From Bacteroidales bacterium UBA4293 (GTDB taxonomy: Bacteria > Bacteroidota > Bacteroidia > Bacteroidales > Bacteroidaceae), in the NCBI GenBank assembly GCA_002395835.1, contig DGVD01000004.1, positions 96,627 to 160,626 on the forward strand: DNA of 64,000 nt, given 5' to 3'. Positions within the stretch are counted from its first letter, which is position 1, and every line of letters starts with the position of its first letter. A program made the position numbers and the translations under genes. The notes below the pieces were generated by a model, which searched no databases, was not told the DNA's origin, and was given only the letters and a program-made list of their open reading frames with translations. Below, in pieces: positions 56,564 through 64,000 of the stretch.

Positions 56564-57769
56564 ATGAAGATTCTAGTATTGAATTGTGGTAGTTCATCTA
56601 TCAAATATCAGTTGTTCGAGATGACCACTAAAGAGGTGCTGGCCAAAGGTGGTATCGAGAAAATAGGTTTACCAGACTCATTTATTAAGTTTTCTTTGCC
56701 TAATGGTGAGAAGAAAACATTGGAAGTGCCTATTCCTGAGCATACTAAGGGTGTGGAACTTATTTTCAAAGTGTTGACAGACCCTCAGTATGGTGCATTG
56801 AAATCTCTCGATGAACTTGATGCTGTGGGCCACCGTATGGTGCATGGAGGTGAAAAGTTCTCTAAGAGCGTTATCTTGAACGATGAGGTTCTAAAGGCAT
56901 TTGAAGCTTGCAATGACCTGGCTCCTCTGCATAACCCTGCAAACCTGAAAGGTGTGAATGCCGTAACAGCATTACTTCCTAACATACCTCAGGTAGGTGT
57001 CTTTGATACAGCATTCCATCAGACTATGCCAGACTATGCATATATGTATGCTATTCCTTATGAATTATATGAAAAGTATGGTATCCGTCGCTATGGTTTC
57101 CATGGAACTTCTCATCGCTATGTTTCACAGCGCGTTTGTGAGTTCCTAGGTGTAGATATAAAAGATAAGAAGATTATAACCTGCCACATTGGAAATGGTG
57201 GATCTATCACAGCTATCAAGGATGGTAAGTGTGTAGATACTTCCATGGGTCTAACTCCATTGGAAGGTTTGATGATGGGTACTCGTGCTGGTGATATAGA
57301 TGGTGGCGCCATCTCATTTATTCAAGAGAAGGAGGGCCTGGATGCTAAGGGTATCAGTAACTTACTGAACAAGAAGAGTGGTGTGGCTGGTGTATCAGGT
57401 GTTTCTAGCGATATGCGTGACCTTGAGGCTGCTGCAAATGCTGGCAACAAGCGTGCCATTTTGGCTCAGAACATGTATTTCTATCGTATTAAGAAATATG
57501 TAGGAGCCTATGCTGCTGTTCTTGGTGGTGTGGATATCATTGTCTTTACAGGTGGTGTAGGTGAAAACCAAGTAAGTTGCCGTTCTTCGGTTTGTGAAGG
57601 ACTTGAGTTTATGGGTGTGAAACTTGACCCACAGAAGAATAAGGTTCGCGGTGAAGAGGCAGTTATTTCTACCGATGACAGCAAGGTTAAGGTTTGCGTA
57701 ATACCAACTAACGAAGAGTTGATGATTGCAACTGATACTTTAGAACTGGTAAGTGAGTTAAAGAAGTAA
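56564..57769 (+). CDS. ackA: Acetate kinase
   Basis: A 401-residue ASKHA-fold kinase that makes ATP and acetate from acetyl phosphate. ILVLNCGSSSIKYQLFE (N-terminal phosphate loop), VGHRMVHGGEKF (near 88), VFDTAFHQTMP (catalytic Asp region near 147), RRYGFHGTSHRYVS (near 174) and FTGGVGENQVSCR (near 327). Complete and co-transcribed with pta. Confidence 0.96.
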   Translation: MKILVLNCGSSSIKYQLFEMTTKEVLAKGGIEKIGLPDSFIKFSLPNGEKKTLEVPIPEHTKGVELIFKVLTDPQYGALKSLDELDAVGHRMVHGGEKFSKSVILNDEVLKAFEACNDLAPLHNPANLKGVNAVTALLPNIPQVGVFDTAFHQTMPDYAYMYAIPYELYEKYGIRRYGFHGTSHRYVSQRVCEFLGVDIKDKKIITCHIGNGGSITAIKDGKCVDTSMGLTPLEGLMMGTRAGDIDGGAISFIQEKEGLDAKGISNLLNKKSGVAGVSGVSSDMRDLEAAANAGNKRAILAQNMYFYRIKKYVGAYAAVLGGVDIIVFTGGVGENQVSCRSSVCEGLEFMGVKLDPQKNKVRGEEAVISTDDSKVKVCVIPTNEELMIATDTLELVSELKK

Positions 57770-57785
57770 ATAATTGTATAAAAAC

Positions 57786-57823
57786 AAAAAAGGAGGATTG
57801 CGTTTGGCAGTCCTCCTTTTTTT
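57786..57823. terminator. Terminator after ackA
   Basis: AGGAGGATTGC pairs with GCAGTCCTCCT (one G-U) around GTTTG, flanked by A and T runs, between convergent genes ackA and cdaA. Confidence 0.85.
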
Positions 57824-57833
57824 ATTGGAGCTC

Positions 57834-58607
57834 TTAGTAGTTTTGTAATTCCCGATTTAGGAAACGTTCCAGTTCCTCTGCTGTCATTCGAAGTTGGAAT
57901 TCACCCTTCTTGGCCACGGAAATTCCACCAGTCTCTTCAGAGACAATGATGATAATAGCATCGCTTTCTTGTGACATACCTAATGCTGCTCGATGGCGAA
58001 GACCTAATTCCTTGGGGATATTTAAATTGTGGGATACAGGTAGAATACATCCTGCAGCTGTGATGCGACCCTTAGAAATAACCATAGCTCCATCATGTAG
58101 CGGACTGTTCTTGAAGAAGATATTCTCAATCAATCGCTGATTGATGTTGGCATTGATAATTTCACCCGTATCAATAATACTATTCAGTGTATCAATTCGC
58201 TGGATGACGATGAGAGCACCCACTTTGTTGCGACTCATGTTTTGGCATGCCATCACGACAGGAAGCATTTGGGTATTAGTCTTCTTCTGATCTTTCTTCC
58301 ATCCCTTTAATATCTGGACTAAATTATTGGCTTGATGCTGAGTTCCCAATGCGAGTAGGAACCTTCGTATTTCTTCCTGAAAGAGCACGATGAGGGCAAT
58401 AACTCCCACGCTGATAAGTTTGTCGAAGATAGAACCTAGGAGTTTCATTTCCAGAACTTGAGTTACTAGTATCCAACTTAATAGGAATACCAGAACGCCG
58501 GCAAAGACATTCAAGCTTCCAGATTCTTTCATCAATTTGTAGACATAATATAGCAATAGAGCTACAAGGAAAATGTCAATAAGGTCTTTTATGCCAAAAT
58601 TAAACAT
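57834..58607 (-). CDS. cdaA: Diadenylate cyclase, CdaA type
   Basis: A 257-residue membrane enzyme that makes the second messenger cyclic di-AMP from two ATP. Three transmembrane helices (about 10-75: DIFLVALLLYYVYKL, VFAGVLVFLLSWILVTQVL, LISVGVIALIVLF) precede the DAC domain, with the DGA motif in SPLHDGAMVISKGRITAAGC and the RHR motif in LGLRHRAALGMS. The product signal affects ion balance and cell-wall stress. It overlaps folP by 8 nt on the same strand, an arrangement seen in other Bacteroidota. No partner CdaR is seen. Confidence 0.92.
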   Translation of the reverse strand: MFNFGIKDLIDIFLVALLLYYVYKLMKESGSLNVFAGVLVFLLSWILVTQVLEMKLLGSIFDKLISVGVIALIVLFQEEIRRFLLALGTQHQANNLVQILKGWKKDQKKTNTQMLPVVMACQNMSRNKVGALIVIQRIDTLNSIIDTGEIINANINQRLIENIFFKNSPLHDGAMVISKGRITAAGCILPVSHNLNIPKELGLRHRAALGMSQESDAIIIIVSEETGGISVAKKGEFQLRMTAEELERFLNRELQNY

Positions 58608-59454
58608 GGTTGTTCTTTAGGGCTTGGGTCAGTTTAACAACTTCTATACATTCTTTTACGTCATGCACACGCAGAATATGAACGCCTTTCAGTAGAGAAA
58701 TTGTGTTCAGTACTGTTGTGCCATTTAGAGCTTCTTCCGGAGTAATACCCAATGGTTTCCAAATCATGGATTTCCGAGAAAATCCAGTTAACAACGGCAG
58801 ATGGAACTGATGAAGTTCCTCTAGGTCATGAAGCAATTGGTAATTATGTTCCAGTGTCTTTCCAAATCCAAATCCAGGATCCAGAATAATATCTTTTACC
58901 CCCGCATCTTGCAGTTCATGGATGCTTCCTTGGAAATGAGAACAGACTTCTTTCACTACATTCCCGTAATAGGGTGCTTGCTGCATGGTCTGGGGCGTCC
59001 CTTTCATGTGCATAAGGATATAGGGAACTCCAAGCTGAGCTACTGTTTTAAACATCCTAGAATCTAGCTTTCCTCCAGATATGTCATTGACGATTTGCAC
59101 ATTGTATTCTTCCACGCACATCTTGGCAACATCAGCTCGGAAGGTGTCCACAGAGACTATCGCTTCAGGGTATAGTTTCCGCAGAATGTCTAGTCCTTGC
59201 CGAAGTCGCTTCATTTCCTCAGCGGTAGAAATATCTTCTGCATTGGGACGGGAAGAGTATGCACCTATATCTATAATGCTAGCACCTTCTGTAACAATTT
59301 GCCTAATTCGTTTCCCTATCTCATTGATAGTCTGCGTGCGGCTAGCAGAAAAGAAGGAGTCTGGAGTGACATTCAGGATGCCCATAACCTTAGGTTGGGA
59401 CAGGCTGAAGGCTCTCCCTCTTAAGTCCAATGTGTATGGAATGAAATTTTGCAT
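58600..59454 (-). CDS. folP: Dihydropteroate synthase
   Basis: I start at MQNFIPYTLDLRGRAFSLSQ (59454), because upstream codons run into the promoter and the divergent murF leader. The 284-residue enzyme joins p-aminobenzoate to the pterin in folate synthesis and is the sulfonamide target. KVMGILNVTPDSFF, IIDIGAYSSRPNAEDIS, IVNDISGGKLDSRMF, YILMHMKGTPQTM, DIILDPGFGFGKTLEHNYQL and LTGFSRKSMI are all standard. cdaA follows with an 8-nt overlap. Confidence 0.93.
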   Translation of the reverse strand: MQNFIPYTLDLRGRAFSLSQPKVMGILNVTPDSFFSASRTQTINEIGKRIRQIVTEGASIIDIGAYSSRPNAEDISTAEEMKRLRQGLDILRKLYPEAIVSVDTFRADVAKMCVEEYNVQIVNDISGGKLDSRMFKTVAQLGVPYILMHMKGTPQTMQQAPYYGNVVKEVCSHFQGSIHELQDAGVKDIILDPGFGFGKTLEHNYQLLHDLEELHQFHLPLLTGFSRKSMIWKPLGITPEEALNGTTVLNTISLLKGVHILRVHDVKECIEVVKLTQALKNNHV

Positions 59455-59478
59455 CGTTTCCCTTTCCAAATCTGCCCA

Positions 59479-59486
59479 CAAATATA
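59479..59486 (-). promoter_or_regulatory. -7 element of folP-cdaA
   Basis: TATATTTG on the minus strand (59486-59479), exact to TAnnTTTG, 24 nt before the folP ATG. Confidence 0.55.
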
Positions 59487-59529
59487 CGCAAATTATCGGT
59501 GTTTCCTTCTTTTCTTCTTTATTTTTAGT

Positions 59530-59537
59530 TACTTTTG
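59530..59537 (+). promoter_or_regulatory. -7 element of murF
   Basis: TACTTTTG, exact to TAnnTTTG, 22 nt before ATG 59560. It supports that start over an upstream in-frame ATG at 59449. Confidence 0.6.
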
Positions 59538-59559
59538 CAACAAAATAAATATATCGTTC

Positions 59560-60861
59560 ATGGAAATAAAAGATTTGTATCAGATATTCTTGGCCCATTC
59601 TGAAGTAACTACTGATAGTCGTGTTTGTCCGGAGGGGGCCGTTTTTTTTGCTCTTAAGGGTGAAAACTTCAATGGTAACAAGTTTGCACTGAAAGCTATA
59701 GAGAGCGGTTGTTCTTATGCAGTCATTGATGAGGCTGAATATGCAGTGGAGGGAGACGAGCGCTTTATTCTGGTGGATGACTGCCTCAAGACACTTCAGC
59801 AGTTGGCTAATTATCACCGTAGGCGTTTAGGCATTCCTATAATTGGAATTACAGGAACAAACGGCAAAACTACCACTAAGGAGCTGATATCCACGGTTCT
59901 GAGTAAAAAGTATAAATTGTGGTATACTCAGGGTAATTTTAATAATCATATTGGAGTGCCTAAAACCTTACTTTCTTTGAAACCAGAGCATGAGATGGCT
60001 GTTGTGGAAATGGGAGCTAGTCATCCTGGAGAAATAGATACGCTGGTTCATATTGCAGAACCTGATTATGGTATTATTACCAATGTAGGTAAGGCTCATC
60101 TGGAAGGTTTCGGGTCGTTTGAAGGTGTGGTTCATACCAAAGGAGAACTATATGATTTCTTGCGTTCTCGCCTTAACAGCAAGGTCTTCTTGTGTGCAGA
60201 CAATCCATATCTGAAGGCTATTGTGGGCAAACTGCCTGTAGTTAAATATGGAACATGGGAGTCCGATGACAATGCGGTGGTAGGCGATGTCATTGAGTGT
60301 GCACCTTATCTCACTTTCCGATGGAAACAGAAAGGTGGAGACTGGCATCGTGTAGAGACGCACCTGATAGGCTCTTATAATTTAGATAATATGCTGGCTG
60401 CAGTTACTATTGGCCTTTATTTTGGTGTGACTCCAGAGCAGATAGATGAGGCTTTGGTTGGCTACATACCTCAGAATAATCGTTCCCAGCTGGAGGTAAC
60501 TCCACATAATCATCTGATAATCGATGCCTACAATGCTAATCCTACGAGTATGATGGCAGCGTTGAAAAATTTCCAGGAGATGAAGGTGGAGCATAAGTTT
60601 GCTATTCTTGGTGATATGCGTGAACTGGGTGAGGGTAGTATGGAGGAACATCAAAAAGTGGTGGAATACCTCAAGAAGAGCAACTTTGAGCAAGTATGGC
60701 TTGTGGGGTCTGAGTTTGGTAAGACTCAGCATAGTTACCGGCATTTTATGCAGGTTGAAGATGTCATAGCCACTTTAGATGCAGAACATCCAGAAGGATA
60801 TTATATACTGGTAAAAGGCTCTAACAGCATTCACCTTTCAAAAGTATTAGGACATATTTAA
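59560..60861 (+). CDS. murF: UDP-N-acetylmuramoyl-tripeptide--D-alanyl-D-alanine ligase
   Basis: The start is MEIKDLYQIFLAHSEVTTDS at 59560; 433 residues. This Mur ligase adds D-Ala-D-Ala to the UDP-MurNAc-tripeptide in the cytoplasm. N-terminal domain about 1-80 (VTTDSRVCPEGAVFFALKGE), ATP-binding domain with GITGTNGKTTTKELIST (near 97) and AVVEMGASHPGEID, and C-terminal domain with LIIDAYNANPTSMMAAL and AILGDMRELGEGS. It uses the dipeptide made by Ddl, encoded at 48665. The GH3 gene follows after 20 nt. Confidence 0.93.
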   Translation: MEIKDLYQIFLAHSEVTTDSRVCPEGAVFFALKGENFNGNKFALKAIESGCSYAVIDEAEYAVEGDERFILVDDCLKTLQQLANYHRRRLGIPIIGITGTNGKTTTKELISTVLSKKYKLWYTQGNFNNHIGVPKTLLSLKPEHEMAVVEMGASHPGEIDTLVHIAEPDYGIITNVGKAHLEGFGSFEGVVHTKGELYDFLRSRLNSKVFLCADNPYLKAIVGKLPVVKYGTWESDDNAVVGDVIECAPYLTFRWKQKGGDWHRVETHLIGSYNLDNMLAAVTIGLYFGVTPEQIDEALVGYIPQNNRSQLEVTPHNHLIIDAYNANPTSMMAALKNFQEMKVEHKFAILGDMRELGEGSMEEHQKVVEYLKKSNFEQVWLVGSEFGKTQHSYRHFMQVEDVIATLDAEHPEGYYILVKGSNSIHLSKVLGHI

Positions 60862-60881
60862 ACTAAAATTTTATAATAACT

Positions 60882-63383
60882 ATGAGAAAGACCTTATTAA
60901 ACATCTTTTTATTACTGGTAGTTTCGGCTGCTTTTGCTCAGAAACCTATGTTACCTAGAGATGCAGATCTAGAGAACAGGGTCCAGAAGCAATTGTCTAA
61001 AATGACCTTGGATGAAAAGATTGGGCAAATGGTGGAGTTGGAAATCAATATGATTACCTACACCAATCCTGAATATGATGTAAGAAATCTTTTTGGGAAA
61101 TCAGAGAAAGAACTCGATGCCATGATTCAGAAAGCAGGTTTGGGCGACACTTTCAAGGCAAAAGATATGTATATCTCAAACCCTCAAAATCCTGATATGA
61201 CACGAGCTATGCAGTTGTATGCATTTTCTCAAGCGCTAAACGCAAAAGATCCTTTTAAGATAGATGAGGGAAAGTTGGATTCTGTTATTAATAAATATAA
61301 GGTGGGCTCCATCTTGAATGCTCCACGTACTACAGCACAAACACCTGAAACATGGAATTATGTAGTGAAAACCATTCAAGATGCATCCATGAAAGGATTG
61401 GGTATCCCTGATGTCTATGGATTGGATCAGATGCATGGAACCACCTATACTAAGGGTGGAACTTTGTTCCCTAGTGCCATCAATATGGCTGCAACTTTTA
61501 ACCGTGACTTGACTTTCAAAATGGGTGAAATCGTGGCATATGAGACTCGTGCATGCAATGTTCCTTGGATTTACGGCCCAGACATTGACCTGGGTCGCAT
61601 GCAGGCATGGAGCCGTCAGTATGAAGGTTTCGGTGAGGATGTTTACTTGGATTCAGAGATGGGTCGTGCTGCTGTACGTGGTATGCAAGGGCCAGATCCA
61701 AACCATATCGACAAATATCATGTGGCTAGTACCCTGAAACATTATTTTGCCTATGGTGTTCCAAACAATGGTCTAGACCGTACACCAGCTACATTGAGTG
61801 ATCAGGAATTACGTGGAAAACAGTTCGCTCCATTCCTGGCTTCATTCAAGGAAGGTGCCCTGACTATTATGACTAATTCTTCCATTGTCAACAATATGAA
61901 CGGAGTAGCCAACAAGCGTTTCCTGACAGGTTGGCTGAAGGAAGAACTGAATTGGGACGGTATGATTGTGACGGATTGGGCTGATATCGAGAATCTTCGT
62001 ACCCGTGACCACATTGCAGCTACTCAGAAAGAGGCCATCATGCTGGCTATCAATGCGGGTGTGGATATGATGATGGTTCCTTCCCAGTTTACCTATAATG
62101 CTTTACTTAAGGAACTGGTCAATGAAGGTAAGGTGTCTATGGACCGCATCAATGATGCCGTGAGCCGTGTCCTTCGTCTGAAATTCCGTTTGGGCTTGTT
62201 TGATACTCCAAACACTTTTGCCAAGGATTATCCAAAATTTGGAAGTGAAGAGTTTGCAGCTTATAGTCGTCAGGCAGCCTTGGAATCAGAAGTGTTGCTG
62301 AAGAACGAGAATGCGGTTCTCCCATTGAAGAAGGGCTCTAAAATCTTGGTTACCGGTCCTAATGCCAACAGCATGCGTACTTTGAATGGTGGCTGGAGCT
62401 ATACCTGGCAGGGCGATGGCGCTGGTCGTGAGGAGTTTACCGGAAAGTTCAATACTTTCTATGAGGCACTTCGGAACAAGTTCGGTAAAGAAAATGTTAT
62501 CTTGGAAGAAGGTGTTTCTTATGCAGGTTCAAATTGGCAGGATGAGGATGCTTCAAATATCGAAAAAGCGGTTTCAGCAGCTTCAGGTGTAGACTACATC
62601 GTGGCTTGTATCGGTGAGAATACTTATGCAGAAACTACTGGAAACATAGCCGATGTAAACCTTTCTGAGAACCAAAAGAATTTGGTAAAGGCCCTTGCCA
62701 AGACAGGAAAGCCTATAGTAATGGTCTTGAATGAAGGTCGTGCACGTACTATTTATGACATTGAACCATTGGCTCAGGGCGTTGTTCATACCCTGTTGCC
62801 TGGTAACTATGGTGGTGATGCATTGGCAGAATTGCTGGCAGGAGATGCAAATTTCAGCGGACGTCTGCCTTATACCTATTCTTCTAAGCCTAATGCGTTT
62901 GTGAATTACGACTATAGAGCCTGTGAAGTGCGTTCCACTATGAGTGGCGTATATGACTATGATGCCAAGACTTATGAGCAGTGGTGGTTCGGTGCTGGTT
63001 TAAGTTATACCACCTATGAATACAGTAACCTGAAGGTGGATAAGACCAACTTCAAGAAGGGGGATGTACTCAATATCACCGTAGATGTGAAGAACACGGG
63101 TAAGATGGCAGGTAAGGAAGTAGTTCTGCTTTATTCCTCTGATTTGTATGCATCACTAATGCCAGAAAACAAACGTCTACGTGCTTTTGAGAAAATTGAA
63201 CTGCAGCCAGGAGAAACTAAGACTGTCACTCTCCAGGTGAAAGCGTCCGATTTAGCTTTCGTGGGTGCTGACAATAAATGGACTTTGGAGGAAGGTGATT
63301 TTAATTTTATATGCGGGAAGTTGGTTACCCCTGTGAAATGTACAGAAACTTATACATGGGAAACTCCTAACATAGAAGATTAG
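60882..63383 (+). CDS. Secreted glycoside hydrolase family 3, beta-glucosidase type (second copy)
   Basis: An 833-residue exported enzyme (signal MRKTLLNIFLLLVVSAAFAQ). The GH3 barrel includes TLDEKIGQMVELEINM, VYGLDQMHGTTYT and MIVTDWADIENL (nucleophile Asp near 364). The alpha/beta sandwich (about 450-690) and a fibronectin III-like end (about 710-825, GETKTVTLQVKASDLAFVG) follow. It shares all domains with the GH3 at 20697-23063 but is 45 residues longer, mainly through an insertion near 50-100 (EYDVRNLFGKSEKELD). It lies 20 nt after murF and may share its transcript. It should act on beta-linked glucosides in the periplasm. Confidence 0.92.
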   Translation: MRKTLLNIFLLLVVSAAFAQKPMLPRDADLENRVQKQLSKMTLDEKIGQMVELEINMITYTNPEYDVRNLFGKSEKELDAMIQKAGLGDTFKAKDMYISNPQNPDMTRAMQLYAFSQALNAKDPFKIDEGKLDSVINKYKVGSILNAPRTTAQTPETWNYVVKTIQDASMKGLGIPDVYGLDQMHGTTYTKGGTLFPSAINMAATFNRDLTFKMGEIVAYETRACNVPWIYGPDIDLGRMQAWSRQYEGFGEDVYLDSEMGRAAVRGMQGPDPNHIDKYHVASTLKHYFAYGVPNNGLDRTPATLSDQELRGKQFAPFLASFKEGALTIMTNSSIVNNMNGVANKRFLTGWLKEELNWDGMIVTDWADIENLRTRDHIAATQKEAIMLAINAGVDMMMVPSQFTYNALLKELVNEGKVSMDRINDAVSRVLRLKFRLGLFDTPNTFAKDYPKFGSEEFAAYSRQAALESEVLLKNENAVLPLKKGSKILVTGPNANSMRTLNGGWSYTWQGDGAGREEFTGKFNTFYEALRNKFGKENVILEEGVSYAGSNWQDEDASNIEKAVSAASGVDYIVACIGENTYAETTGNIADVNLSENQKNLVKALAKTGKPIVMVLNEGRARTIYDIEPLAQGVVHTLLPGNYGGDALAELLAGDANFSGRLPYTYSSKPNAFVNYDYRACEVRSTMSGVYDYDAKTYEQWWFGAGLSYTTYEYSNLKVDKTNFKKGDVLNITVDVKNTGKMAGKEVVLLYSSDLYASLMPENKRLRAFEKIELQPGETKTVTLQVKASDLAFVGADNKWTLEEGDFNFICGKLVTPVKCTETYTWETPNIED

Positions 63384-63406
63384 TGTCCCGTTTGTGGATT
63401 CAATAG

Positions 63407-63435
63407 GGGGAAAGGTCTTATGCCTTTCCCCTTTT
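63407..63435 (+). terminator. Terminator after the second GH3 gene
   Basis: GGGGAAAGG pairs with CCTTTCCCC around TCTTATG, followed by TTTT. Confidence 0.8.
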
Positions 63436-63744
63436 CCGTTTTCTTGACAGATACCTGTAATTAAAATGACACGACACGCACGACACGCCTTGCCGGTGAA
63501 AATTTTCTCCCTAAATGGGGAAAAATTTTTCTCCTTAAGGGGAGGAATTTCCGGCCTTCCTTTCTTCCTTTTCCCGGATTCCCGAAGTTCCCTGTGCCAT
63601 CCGGTAAAATGTTTTTACATCTTCCGGAAACGGTGTTTTCGGGGCTTTCGGCAGATTGCCTATAATATTAAAAGGTGTAGCTCTTGATTTAGGACAAGAA
63701 AAGCCGGAAATTAAATTTTTAATGCAATTTTTTCTCGATTTTAT
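63436..63744. other. Non-coding stretch before the rRNA promoter
   Basis: No gene is supported; short frames on both strands overlap each other and lack start context. It contains a small tandem pattern (ACACGACACGCACGACACGC near 63470-63489) and a run of CCGG-containing words, and turns very AT-rich from about 63700, as an UP element before a strong promoter would. Confidence 0.45.
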
Positions 63745-63774
63745 TTTGCGGTTAAGAAAAAAGCAGTACCTTTG
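63745..63774 (+). promoter_or_regulatory. Strong promoter of an rRNA operon
   Basis: TTTG (63745-63748), 18 nt, TACCTTTG (63767-63774), preceded by AT-rich DNA. TACCTTTGCA is the -7 form I associate with Bacteroides 16S rRNA promoters. Confidence 0.7.
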
Positions 63775-63779
63775 CATCC

Positions 63780-64000
63780 GCTTTCCGGAAATAAAACACC
63801 GGGAGGCATCAAAGAAGCGATCTTTGAAAGACTTGAGATAAACAGACAGAAGTAGTACAAGAGCAGATTACAAGTGAGTAATCTGGGTAAAGAATACGAA
63901 CCGTCAGTAAGACAAATACTGTAAATTCGAACTTCATCCTCAGGACAGATTACAACGGTCCTTATCCTTCGGGGTAAGCGACCTACATATAAAGACATTT
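63780..64000 (+). ncRNA. Leader of an rRNA operon (pre-16S), cut by window end
   Basis: Downstream of the strong promoter there is no open reading frame but a structured leader. GATCTTTGAAAG at 63819-63830 resembles the boxA antitermination element of Bacteroides rRNA leaders. A hairpin AGATTAC...GTAATCT follows at about 63864-63888, and CCTTATCC-TTCG-GGGTAAG at about 63960-63976 is a tetraloop hairpin. The window ends before the 16S core (AGAGTTTGATCCTGG is not reached). The mature 16S gene should begin within a few tens of bases. Confidence 0.65.

Noticed and set aside
59455..59817. Long N-terminal extension of folP
   Set aside because: It would run through the divergent murF start and both promoters; known dihydropteroate synthases begin near the chosen start.
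63466..63777. Short frames before the rRNA promoter on both strands
   Set aside because: They overlap one another and the AT-rich upstream element; products show no plausible features.
1..64000. CRISPR arrays, insertion sequences, transposases
   Set aside because: No regularly spaced repeats and no transposase or IS-end pattern were seen anywhere in the window.

Overview
The window reads as chromosome of a Bacteroidota bacterium of the order Bacteroidales, most like Bacteroides, Phocaeicola or a close relative. The signs are: promoters of the Bacteroides type (TTTG, about 20 nt, TAnnTTTG) in front of many genes; starts without Shine-Dalgarno sequences; an arginine pathway with the Bacteroides-type N-acylornithine carbamoyltransferase; NigD-like, DUF2807-type and DUF4292-type envelope proteins; and an rRNA leader with a typical TACCTTTG promoter at the right edge. 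The species cannot be fixed from the sequence alone.

Positions 1-5660 are accessory DNA. They hold small genes I do not recognise, a tail-anchored protein, a lipoprotein, long non-coding gaps, a perfect 20-bp palindrome, a long-range inverted repeat and very few GATC sites. This block abuts the 3' end of an intact tRNA-Arg(CCT) gene (5668-5739), with TGCGAGT repeats just beside it. It is best read as the tRNA-side end of an integrative element or prophage remnant whose integrase lies outside the window.

From 5740 on the DNA is core chromosome. 5988-8996: korAB (2-oxoacid:ferredoxin oxidoreductase). 9026-11284: an ECF sigma operon with a membrane partner and two secreted proteins. 11409-13491: two secreted alpha/beta hydrolases. 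13783-20666: pckA, an outer-membrane barrel protein, a TlpA-like thioredoxin, DsbD and a CyuA-type desulfidase. 20697-24426: a GH3 glucosidase and dgt on the minus strand. 24558-33442: a long plus-strand run with dut, a TPR protein, a DUF4292 lipoprotein, an EnvC-like activator with a degenerate LytM domain, an ArgE-like deacylase, an acyl-CoA synthetase, prfB and a CYTH protein. 33900-36679: two tandem NSS-family sodium symporters. 36753-38314: alkaline phosphatase and tRNA-Pro(CGG).

38360-46729 is an arginine/proline biosynthesis region: argR-GNAT-argG-argC-argD on the minus strand and proB-proA-argF' on the plus strand, around a 524-bp control region with a candidate ArgR operator and a candidate short terminated RNA. 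Together with the ArgE-like gene at 28910 this gives much of the N-acylated ornithine route; argB, argH and carAB are not here. 46845-51746 is a minus-strand envelope set (PASTA protein, RluD, Ddl, acyltransferase, NigD-like lipoprotein) with rpmH. 51848-63383 holds efp, a glycosyltransferase, radC, a SufT-like protein, lpxH, pta-ackA, cdaA-folP, murF and a second GH3 enzyme. The window ends inside the leader of an rRNA operon, just short of the expected 16S gene.
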